DNA of 5,808 nucleotides from Microbacteriaceae bacterium (GTDB lineage: Bacteria; Actinomycetota; Actinomycetes; Actinomycetales; Microbacteriaceae), in NCBI GenBank assembly GCA_030725885.1, contig JANRET010000058.1:1-5808 (forward strand), in the 5' to 3' direction. Position 1 is the first letter of the stretch. Every line of letters begins with the position of its first letter. Position numbers and translations under genes: made by a program. Below are positions 1-5,808 of this stretch, in pieces. Under the pieces are notes generated by a model. That model was not told the DNA's origin and did no database searches. It saw only the letters and a program-made list of their open reading frames with translations.

Positions 1-699
1 TACTGGATTGACGAACGATTCCGCTGGTACACCGACCTCGGGATCAACCCCGATAATCTGCGCCTGTTCGAACACCCCGCCGAAAAGCTGTCGCACTATT
101 CCAAACGAACGGTTGACATCGAATATCGTTTCGGTTTCTCGTCGGGTGAATTCGGTGAACTTGAAGGTGTCGCGAATCGCACCGATTTTGACCTGAAGAC
201 CCATTCAGCGGCGTCGGGCACGGAGCTGTCGTACTTCGACCAGGCCAAAAACGAACGGTGGACGCCGTACGTCATCGAACCGGCAGCGGGACTCACCCGT
301 TCGCTGATGGCGTTCCTTGTCGACTCCTATTACGAGGACGAAGCCCCCAACACCAAGGGCGGCGTGGATGTTCGAACGGTGTTGCGACTCGACCGTCGAC
401 TGGCCCCCGTCAAGGCGGCGGTTTTGCCGTTGTCGCGCCACGAGGAACTCTCGCCGCTTGCGCGCGACCTGGCTGAAAACCTGCGCAAACACTGGAACAT
501 CGATTTCGATGACGCCGGCGCGATTGGTCGACGGTACCGACGCCAAGACGAAATCGGCACTCCGTTCGCCATTACGGTTGACTTCGACACATTGGAGGAC
601 AAGGCGGTCACGGTTCGCGAACGCGATTCGATGACACAAGAGCGGGTGTCTCTCGACCGACTCGAGGGCTACCTCGCAGAGCGGCTACTCGGAGCCTAA
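1..699 (+). CDS. glyS: Glycyl-tRNA synthetase, C-terminal half (5' end outside window)
   Basis: This is the C-terminal 232 residues of a class II glycyl-tRNA synthetase of the single-chain homodimeric type, which attaches glycine to tRNA-Gly in the cytoplasm using ATP. Frame 1 is open from the first base to TAA at 697-699. Visible family blocks, numbered from the window edge, are [18 protein letters not shown] (about 51-68), motif 3 with [10 protein letters not shown] (93-102, Arg100 being the usual ATP-contacting arginine), and then the anticodon-binding domain from about 135 onward. That domain holds [12 protein letters not shown] (177-188), VDFDTLED and [13 protein letters not shown] (204-216). 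Family members are about 460 residues, so roughly half is missing upstream, including motifs 1 and 2. No start can be assigned. The end of the gene carries the ribosome binding site of the next gene, which begins one base after the stop. The glyS symbol follows actinobacterial usage; the same protein is also called glyQS. The identification is close to certain. Confidence 0.96.
   Translation, partial: YWIDERFRWYTDLGINPDNLRLFEHPAEKLSHYSKRTVDIEYRFGFSSGEFGELEGVANRTDFDLKTHSAASGTELSYFDQAKNERWTPYVIEPAAGLTRSLMAFLVDSYYEDEAPNTKGGVDVRTVLRLDRRLAPVKAAVLPLSRHEELSPLARDLAENLRKHWNIDFDDAGAIGRRYRRQDEIGTPFAITVDFDTLEDKAVTVRERDSMTQERVSLDRLEGYLAERLLGA
691..694 (+). promoter_or_regulatory. Ribosome binding site GGAG for dusB, inside the glyS end
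   Basis: GGAG lies 6 bases before the GTG at 701, which is ideal Shine-Dalgarno spacing. It falls within the last codons of glyS, so ribosomes finishing glyS stop almost on top of the dusB start. This supports the GTG at 701 as the dusB start and suggests translational coupling. Confidence 0.75.
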
Positions 700-700
700 G

Positions 701-1825
701 GTGCGCATCGGCCCCATCGAAACCGACGTTCCCGTCATCCTCGCCCCGATGGCGGGGATCACAAACACGGCGTTTCGGCGACTGTGCCGCGAGTACGGTG
801 GCGGCCTGTTCGTGTCCGAGATGATTACGGCGCGGGCACTTGTCGAACGCAACCCGACCACAATGCGTCTCATTCGGCACCACCCGTCAGAGAAAATCCG
901 GTCGATTCAGTTGTACGGTGTCGACCCCACGACGCTCGGTGCCGCGACGCGCATCCTCGTTGACGAAGATCACGCCGACCACATCGACATGAACTTCGGA
1001 TGCCCCGTGCCGAAAGTGACCCGCAAGGGTGGCGGCGCGGCCCTGCCGTGGAAGACCACGCTGTTTGAACAGATCCTGCGTGCGACGGTCGAGGCGGCCG
1101 GGGACGTGCCCGTGACCATCAAGATGCGGATGGGCATCGACGACGATCATCTGACATACCTCGAGGCTGCTCGAATTGCGGCGGACATCGGCGTTTCGGC
1201 CATCGGCCTTCATGCGCGAACGGCGGCACAACACTATTCGGGAAATGCGCACTGGGACGCGATTCGGACGCTCAAAGCGGAAATTCCGGGTCTGCCGATC
1301 CTCGGTAACGGGGATATTTGGAGCGGTGCGGACGGAAAACGCATGGTTGACGAGACGGGATGCGACGGTGTCGTGGTCGGTCGTGGATGTCTCGGTCGTC
1401 CGTGGTTGTTCGCCGACCTCGAAGCCGCCTTCGGCAAGGACGTCGAGACAATCACCCCGAATCTCGGGTACGTCGCCGACGCATTTCGGCGTCACGCGGA
1501 ATTGCTCGTCGAGTTCCTCGAAGACGAAAACCATGCGTGCCGCGATATCCGTAAGCACGTGGCCTGGTACTTCAAGGGGTACTCGGTCGGTGGAGAAACC
1601 CGGTCAGCCCTCGCGTTGGTCGGTAGCCTGAACGAAATGGACGCCATCCTCGCCGACCTCGACCGCGACGCGCCGTATCCCGGCGCTGACGCCGAGGGGC
1701 AACGCGGTCGCGCCGGTTCACCCAAACGACCCTCTCTGCCCGACGGCTGGCTCAATTCGCGCGAGATCAACAGTGGCGATATGAAGGAACTCGTGGACAC
1801 GGAATCGAGCCACAGTGGGGGATAG
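701..1825 (+). CDS. dusB: tRNA-dihydrouridine synthase, DusB family
   Basis: This 374-residue FMN enzyme reduces specific uridines in the D-loop of tRNA to dihydrouridine, using NADPH, in the cytoplasm. The N-terminal TIM barrel is complete. LAPMAGITNTAFRRL (14-28) is the flavin-binding entry motif. MNFGCPVPKVTRKGGGAALP (97-116) holds catalytic Cys101. KMRMG (141-145) carries the FMN-contacting lysine. LHARTAAQHYSG (170-181), GNGDIWS (202-208) and VVGRGCLGRPWLF (225-237) bind FMN and its phosphate. A helical tRNA-recognition domain follows, with the HAELLVEF and RKHVAWYFKGY segments (about 265-293). The tail beyond about 325, containing SPKRPSLPDGWLNSRE, resembles the extra C-terminal stretch of actinobacterial homologues. 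The start is GTG with a GGAG site 6 bases upstream. The gene begins 1 base after glyS and overlaps dgt by 11 bases. The subfamily and the exact uridine modified are inferred from the strong DusB/NifR3-type motif set, not shown. Confidence 0.95.
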   Translation: MRIGPIETDVPVILAPMAGITNTAFRRLCREYGGGLFVSEMITARALVERNPTTMRLIRHHPSEKIRSIQLYGVDPTTLGAATRILVDEDHADHIDMNFGCPVPKVTRKGGGAALPWKTTLFEQILRATVEAAGDVPVTIKMRMGIDDDHLTYLEAARIAADIGVSAIGLHARTAAQHYSGNAHWDAIRTLKAEIPGLPILGNGDIWSGADGKRMVDETGCDGVVVGRGCLGRPWLFADLEAAFGKDVETITPNLGYVADAFRRHAELLVEFLEDENHACRDIRKHVAWYFKGYSVGGETRSALALVGSLNEMDAILADLDRDAPYPGADAEGQRGRAGSPKRPSLPDGWLNSREINSGDMKELVDTESSHSGG

Positions 1826-3059
1826 CGGTTACATCGATGCCGACCGCGAACGGGCTACTCCCGAGGGCACCAAGGGCGAACGATCGGATTTCGCACGGGA
1901 TCGCGGGCGACTTGTTCATTCGAGTGCGCTCCGGCGGCTTGCCGCTAAGACGCAAGTATTGTCGCCTACGGCGGGACTCGATTTCGCCCGAAACCGTCTG
2001 ACGCATTCACTCGAGGTCGCGCAAGTCGGCCGTGAAATCGGTGCGAGCCTTGGACTCGATCCCGACCTCGTCGACACCGCCTGTCTCGCGCATGACCTTG
2101 GGCATCCACCTTTCGGACATAACGGCGAAAAGGCTCTCAACGATTGGGCGGAGCCGTTCGGCGGTTTCGAAGGAAACGCACAAACCTTGCGCGTACTGAC
2201 GCGAATCGAACCCAAGGTGTTTGACGATTCGGGTCGCAGTTTTGGACTCAACTTGACGCGCGCGAGCCTCGATGCGTCGTGCAAATATCCCTGGACCGTC
2301 GAGACGGGCGTGGCGGAACCCGGCGGACGCACCAAGTTCGGCGTCTACGAATCCGACCGACCAATCTTTGACTGGGTGCGCCGTGGAGCGGCGGATCGAC
2401 GATTGTGTATCGAAGCGCAGGTGATGGACCTGTCCGACGACATCGGCTATTCGGTTCACGACTTTGAAGACGCGATAGTGAACGGATACATCGATGTCCG
2501 TGCGCTCTCGTCGCGCACCGCGCACGACGAGCTTGTGGATTCGATGGTTGAGTGGATCGGGGGCGAAGTCACTCGTGATGAACTCATCGCCGCGTTCGAT
2601 CGTCTCGACGGGTTGCAGGGCTGGGTGGAGTCATGGTCCGGCTCTCGTCCGGAACTGGGAACACTGAAAAACCTCACGTCCACGCTCATCGGACGATTCG
2701 CCGCCTCGGCGACCGCAGCCACGCGCGAACATGCGTCGTCCGACACACTCGTTCGATTCGGGGCCGATGTCGTCGTTCCCGCCGAAACACGCGCCGAAAT
2801 CGCGGTTCTCAAGGGAATTGTTGCGGCGAACGTGATGTCCCACGAGTCGCGACGTCCGATTTATGCCCATCAGCGCGAGATTTTGACGGACCTGTGTGCC
2901 GTCCTCGCCGCCACGGGAACGCAACACCTCGAACCCGGTTTTGCTGCCGACTACACCGACGCACCAAGTGACGCCGACGCGATGCGCGCGGTGATCGACC
3001 AGGTCGCGTCGTTGACCGACCAAAGCGCTCTCGTCTGGCACGAACGTCTCACCCGATAA
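1815..3059 (+). CDS. dgt: Deoxyguanosinetriphosphate triphosphohydrolase-like protein
   Basis: This 414-residue HD-superfamily hydrolase belongs to the group that cleaves dNTPs to deoxynucleoside plus triphosphate, trimming cytoplasmic dNTP pools. The metal-binding HD site is intact: His64 in RLTHSLEVAQ (61-70), His93-Asp94 in ACLAHDLGHPPFGHNGE (89-105), and the later aspartates in MDLSDDIGYSVHDFEDAI (204-221, Asp208/Asp209). FEGNAQTLRVLTR (118-130) is the family block after the HD pair. The N-terminal DRGRLVHSSALRRLAAKTQV segment (29-48) is also typical. GTG at 1815 is the only possible start: the frame has a stop at 1782-1784 and no other start codon before it. The start overlaps the dusB stop by 11 bases and has no good Shine-Dalgarno (only GGAA at 1801-1804, 10 bases away), so reinitiation after dusB is likely. 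The gene sits directly before dnaG, as in many actinobacteria. Substrate preference, dGTP only or dNTPs in general, cannot be read from sequence. Confidence 0.93.
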   Translation: MGDSGYIDADRERATPEGTKGERSDFARDRGRLVHSSALRRLAAKTQVLSPTAGLDFARNRLTHSLEVAQVGREIGASLGLDPDLVDTACLAHDLGHPPFGHNGEKALNDWAEPFGGFEGNAQTLRVLTRIEPKVFDDSGRSFGLNLTRASLDASCKYPWTVETGVAEPGGRTKFGVYESDRPIFDWVRRGAADRRLCIEAQVMDLSDDIGYSVHDFEDAIVNGYIDVRALSSRTAHDELVDSMVEWIGGEVTRDELIAAFDRLDGLQGWVESWSGSRPELGTLKNLTSTLIGRFAASATAATREHASSDTLVRFGADVVVPAETRAEIAVLKGIVAANVMSHESRRPIYAHQREILTDLCAVLAATGTQHLEPGFAADYTDAPSDADAMRAVIDQVASLTDQSALVWHERLTR

Positions 3060-3077
3060 TCCCGTCGGGCCACTCCA

Positions 3078-3083
3078 TAGAAT
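3078..3083 (+). promoter_or_regulatory. Candidate -10 element TAGAAT for a leaderless dnaG transcript
   Basis: TAGAAT fits the actinobacterial -10 pattern TANNNT and ends 6 bases before the GTG at 3090. If transcription starts at that G, the hexamer occupies exactly -12 to -7. The gap between dgt and dnaG (3060-3089) has no Shine-Dalgarno at normal spacing; the GGTGA at 3084-3088 is only 1 base from the start codon. No TTGACA-like -35 is visible (3055-3060 reads GATAAT). The arrangement matches known leaderless actinobacterial genes, but a six-base match is weak evidence alone. The TAG in this hexamer is also the in-frame stop that fixes the dnaG start. Confidence 0.4.
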
Positions 3084-3089
3084 GGTGAT

Positions 3090-5000
3090 GTGGCTGGGCT
3101 TATTCGGAAATCTGACATCGAAGAGGTAAAACAGCGCGCCAACAGTGCCGACATCGTCGGTCAGTACGTCACACTCAAGCGCGGGGGCGCCGACTCGCTC
3201 AAGGGCTTATGCCCGTTCCACGACGAAAAATCACCCAGTTTCAGTGTTCGGCCCAACGTCGGCATGTTCAAATGTTTCGGTTGCGGCGAAAGCGGGGACG
3301 TCTACAAGTTCCTGCAACAGATCGACCTCATGACGTTCACCGAGTCGGTCGAAAAAGTCGCGGCGAGCATCAACTTCACCCTTACCTACGAAGATGGCGG
3401 GGCCGAACGCGAGACGGGAAACCGGTCACGATTACTCGAGGCCAATCGTGCGGCGGAACAGTTTTTTATCGAGCAATTGACGTCCCCCGAAGCGGCGACA
3501 GCGAGAGATTTTCTGACAAGCCGCGGGTTCGACCGCGCTGCGTGCGACCTGTTCGGGGTTGGATATGCACCGAATTCGTTCGATGCTGTTCGCAAACACC
3601 TCACCGCCAAGAAATTCACCGAAGCGGAACTCGAAGCTGCGGGGTTGCTGTCCAGGGGGGAACGGGGCGTTTATGACCGATTTCGCGGGCGACTGGTGTG
3701 GCCAATCCGCGATGTCACGGGGGCGACCATCGGTTTCGGGGCGCGGCGACTTCGGGACGATGACAACGGTCCCAAATATTTGAACACCCCAGAAACGCCG
3801 GTTTACCACAAAGCGAAGGTCCTCTACGGGCTTGATTTGGCAAAGCGCAACATCGCGAAAGACCGTCGGGTGGTCGTAGTGGAGGGATACACCGATGTGA
3901 TGGCCTGCCACCTCGCCGGGGTCACCACCGCGGTTGCGACCTGCGGCACCGCGTTCGGCGGTGACCATGTGTCGCTGATCCGCCGAGTACTGGGTGACGT
4001 TGACGCAGGCGACACCCGCAGTCGTGGCGAAGTCATTTTCACGTTCGACCCGGACGAAGCGGGGCAGAAAGCGGCGAGCAAAGCGTTCGCCGAGGATTCA
4101 AAGTTTGTTGCTAATACGTTCGTCGTGGTTGCCCCCGACGGGCTCGACCCGTGCGATTTGCGACAACAGCGGGGGAATGCGGCGCTGGCAGCGATTTTCG
4201 AAACGAAGACGCCGTTGTTCGAGTTCATGATTCGTCGAACGATGCTGGGGTTCGACCTCGACACCGTCGAGGGGAGGGTGCACGCCACGCGCGCGGTTGC
4301 TCCGATCATTTCGGGAATCAAAGACCGGTCGATGGTGGACGGGTACGTCCGAGTAGTATCGGGTTGGCTGGGAGTCGAGCCCGCTGACGTCCGCTCCGCG
4401 ATGCAGGCGAGCAACAATTGGGTGACCATCGAGGTCGAGTCTGACCCTGGAACCATGGATACATTTGCGTCGCTTGGCATCAACCCGACATTCGAGCGGG
4501 AGCGTGACGTGATGGTCGCGTTACTGCGTTATCCCGAGCTGATGGGTCTCGCCCTTGCCGGCGACATCATGGCGTGCCAGTTCACCCATCCCTCACTCCG
4601 TAAAATTCACGGCGCGATGATTGCTGCCTTCTCCGACTTCGCCTCTCCGACTTGGATTTCGCGGGTTATCGAATCGTCGGACGCGGAATTGCACCCGCTC
4701 GTGTCGGAACTCGCCATGGTTGATATTCGGGTCCGACCGACCGTGCTGCCCAAACCGAAAACGGAGACCCCGGAGGCCGCGATGGTGAGGCGTGAAGAAG
4801 AAGCTCGCCTGACGGCGATCGACATTGCGGCCTATGTGGTGGATATTGGAACGACGCTCATCATCTCGGACATTGTTCGACAGCGGACCGAATTTCAGAG
4901 CATCCTGCAACGCACGCCCGAGGGTGCCCCGGAACGAACCGAACTTCAGCGGCGCATCATGGAACTTGAAGTTCGTCGACGATCGATTCGAACGGAGTGA
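3090..5000 (+). CDS. dnaG: DNA primase DnaG
   Basis: This 636-residue primase synthesises the short RNA primers for lagging-strand and origin DNA synthesis and acts at the fork with the replicative helicase DnaB. The N-terminal CHC2 zinc domain is intact, with Cys41, His44, Cys62 and Cys65 in LCPFHDEKSPSF and FKCFGCGESGDV. The RNA polymerase core has YDRFRGRLVWPIRD (195-208), GFGARRL and KYLNTPETPVYHKAKVLYGLD (229-249). The Toprim domain has Glu265 in VVVVEGYTDVM (261-271) and the metal-binding pair Asp320/Asp322 in FTFDPDEAGQKAA (317-329). The C-terminal region from about 465 to the end, helical and charged, corresponds to the helicase-binding domain and is less conserved. GTG at 3090 gives MAGLIRKSDIEEV, which matches the usual actinobacterial start. 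A stop at 3078-3080 in the same frame leaves no earlier start. The length is normal. It lies 30 bases after dgt and 4 bases before the next gene. Confidence 0.98.
   Translation: MAGLIRKSDIEEVKQRANSADIVGQYVTLKRGGADSLKGLCPFHDEKSPSFSVRPNVGMFKCFGCGESGDVYKFLQQIDLMTFTESVEKVAASINFTLTYEDGGAERETGNRSRLLEANRAAEQFFIEQLTSPEAATARDFLTSRGFDRAACDLFGVGYAPNSFDAVRKHLTAKKFTEAELEAAGLLSRGERGVYDRFRGRLVWPIRDVTGATIGFGARRLRDDDNGPKYLNTPETPVYHKAKVLYGLDLAKRNIAKDRRVVVVEGYTDVMACHLAGVTTAVATCGTAFGGDHVSLIRRVLGDVDAGDTRSRGEVIFTFDPDEAGQKAASKAFAEDSKFVANTFVVVAPDGLDPCDLRQQRGNAALAAIFETKTPLFEFMIRRTMLGFDLDTVEGRVHATRAVAPIISGIKDRSMVDGYVRVVSGWLGVEPADVRSAMQASNNWVTIEVESDPGTMDTFASLGINPTFERERDVMVALLRYPELMGLALAGDIMACQFTHPSLRKIHGAMIAAFSDFASPTWISRVIESSDAELHPLVSELAMVDIRVRPTVLPKPKTETPEAAMVRREEEARLTAIDIAAYVVDIGTTLIISDIVRQRTEFQSILQRTPEGAPERTELQRRIMELEVRRRSIRTE
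4994..4997 (+). promoter_or_regulatory. Ribosome binding site GGAG for the hydroxyacid dehydrogenase
   Basis: GGAG lies 7 bases before the ATG at 5005 and overlaps the last codons of dnaG, ending just before its TGA. This decides the start of the downstream gene and implies that it is translated as part of a dnaG-containing message. Confidence 0.75.
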
Positions 5001-5004
5001 CCTG

Positions 5005-5808
5005 ATGCCCATCGCCCCTGACCGACCCAACCAACACAGCGACCTGCCGGGCTCGTCGTTCGTCCGCAGCGTTCGCGCGGCCACGCCCGGGTCGATCGCC
5101 GTCGAACCCATGCAGAACCCGCTATTTGCCGCAGCGGTCACCGCGGGCGGGGGAACGGTGTCGCCGTTGTCGCACGACACGCGCGGTCTGGTGTGGCTCA
5201 GCGAGAAAAGAGCGGACGAACTCGCTGAAATTCTTCGAACGTATCCCGCAATCGAGTGGGTGCAACTCCCGTGGGCGGGGGTCGACGGGTTTCGGGTGCT
5301 CTTCGCAGATCTGAACCACGACACCGCACCGGTTTTCACCTCTGCCAAAGGCACGTACAGCGAACCCGTCGCCGAACACGCGCTGACGTTGGTGCTGGCG
5401 TTGCAGCGCGAAATTCCCTCGAAATCACGCGATGCGCTGTGGCAGCCCGTTCGAACCGGTCTTTCCCTTTACGGAAATCACGTCGTGATACTCGGTGCGG
5501 GCGGAATCACTGCGGAACTGATTCGTCTCCTCGCACCGTTTCGGGTGACCACGACGGTGGTGCGTCGATCATCGGCACCCTTCGCCGGAGCGGATCGCAC
5601 CATCACCTCTTCCGAACTGGACGCGGTTCTGCCAAACGCGGACGTCGTGGTGCTTGCGGCGGCGTCCACTGCGGAAACCCGACACATCATCGGACCCTCG
5701 CAGTTCGAATTGATGCCGTCGCACACGGTGCTTGTCAACATCGCCCGTGGCGCGTTACTCGACCAGGACGCCCTGGTCGACGCTCTTCGGTCCGACCGAC
5801 TGTGGGGG
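5005..5808 (+). CDS. D-2-hydroxyacid dehydrogenase family oxidoreductase (3' end outside window)
   Basis: The frame opens at ATG 5005 and stays open to the right edge (268 residues seen). It belongs to the D-isomer-specific 2-hydroxyacid dehydrogenase family, which interconverts 2-keto acids and D-2-hydroxy acids with NAD(P)H. Visible blocks are WVQLPWAGVDGF (85-96), YSEPVAEHALTLVLALQREIP (118-138), the Rossmann loop VVILGAGGITAELIRLLAPF (160-179), LPNADVVVLAAASTAETRHII (209-229), and VLVNIARGALLDQDALVDAL (242-261) with catalytic Arg248. The catalytic Glu and His normally lie further downstream and are cut off; about 40-60 residues should be missing. Two oddities stand out. The third Rossmann glycine is Thr169. 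The end of the second strand reads VVRRSS (185-190) rather than ending in an acidic residue, which suggests NADP(H). The first 28 or so residues are a Pro/Ser-rich extension before the first strand; Met36 is an alternative start but lacks a comparable ribosome site. The substrate is unknown. Glyoxylate/hydroxypyruvate reductase-like is possible; serine-pathway SerA is less likely. Confidence 0.88.
   Translation, partial: MPIAPDRPNQHSDLPGSSFVRSVRAATPGSIAVEPMQNPLFAAAVTAGGGTVSPLSHDTRGLVWLSEKRADELAEILRTYPAIEWVQLPWAGVDGFRVLFADLNHDTAPVFTSAKGTYSEPVAEHALTLVLALQREIPSKSRDALWQPVRTGLSLYGNHVVILGAGGITAELIRLLAPFRVTTTVVRRSSAPFAGADRTITSSELDAVLPNADVVVLAAASTAETRHIIGPSQFELMPSHTVLVNIARGALLDQDALVDALRSDRLWG

Noticed and set aside
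613..622. Perfect 10-base palindrome GTTCGCGAAC inside glyS.
   Set aside because: It encodes the conserved TVRERD segment of the synthetase, and short palindromes of this composition are expected given the TCG/CGA-rich codon use. There is no promoter nearby.
887..1558. Long minus-strand open frame (223 codons) opposite dusB.
   Set aside because: It lies wholly opposite conserved catalytic regions of dusB and its translation shows no family motifs.
3052..3069. CCCGA/TCGGG stem with an 8-base loop spanning the dgt stop, considered as a terminator.
   Set aside because: Only 5 base pairs, no T-tract after it, and it overlaps the dgt stop codon. It is too weak to call a terminator.
3824..4483. 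Serine/threonine-rich minus-strand frame (219 codons) opposite dnaG.
   Set aside because: The composition is what the complement of GC-rich codons gives; there is no start context or domain, and it covers the primase Toprim domain.
4962..4974. GAAC-N5-GTTC inverted repeat resembling an actinobacterial SOS (LexA) box at the end of dnaG.
   Set aside because: The SOS box needs GAAC-N4-GTTC flanked by TC and GA. Here the spacer is 5 and the left flank does not match. It lies in codons for MELEV near the end of dnaG, and GAAC/GTTC words are common throughout this window.
4593..5354. Long minus-strand open frame (253 codons) across the dnaG end and the dehydrogenase start.
   Set aside because: It is antisense to two well-supported genes, spans their junction, and its translation shows no recognisable domain. 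This is the typical shadow of high-GC coding sequence.

Overview
This window is a compact, high-GC bacterial housekeeping block with five genes, all on the + strand, and no intergenic gap larger than about 30 bases. GTG starts for three of the four complete or 5'-complete genes, the protein motifs, and the dgt-dnaG pairing all point to an actinobacterium (Actinomycetota). Micrococcales-like or Corynebacteriales-like is my guess, but the order cannot be fixed from this sequence. There are no RNA genes, mobile elements, CRISPR arrays or long repeats.

Layout: (1) the C-terminal half of a dimeric-type glycyl-tRNA synthetase, cut by the left edge (1-699); (2) a DusB-type tRNA-dihydrouridine synthase (701-1825), whose GGAG ribosome binding site lies inside the end of the synthetase gene; (3) a deoxyguanosinetriphosphate triphosphohydrolase-like HD hydrolase (1815-3059), overlapping dusB by 11 bases; (4) DNA primase DnaG (3090-5000), after a 30-base gap holding a TAGAAT -10-like hexamer at exactly the distance expected for a leaderless mRNA; (5) a D-2-hydroxyacid dehydrogenase (5005-5808), cut by the right edge, starting 4 bases after the dnaG stop with a strong GGAG site.

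The spacing suggests one transcription unit, probably with an internal start before dnaG. The first two genes act on tRNA (charging and D-loop uridine reduction). The next two act on replication (dNTP hydrolysis and primer synthesis). The last is a metabolic oxidoreductase with no obvious functional link to the others. I found no convincing new biological system. The points worth a second look are the possible leaderless dnaG promoter, the coupling of an apparently NADP-type hydroxyacid dehydrogenase to dnaG, and a strong excess of the tetranucleotide TCGA.
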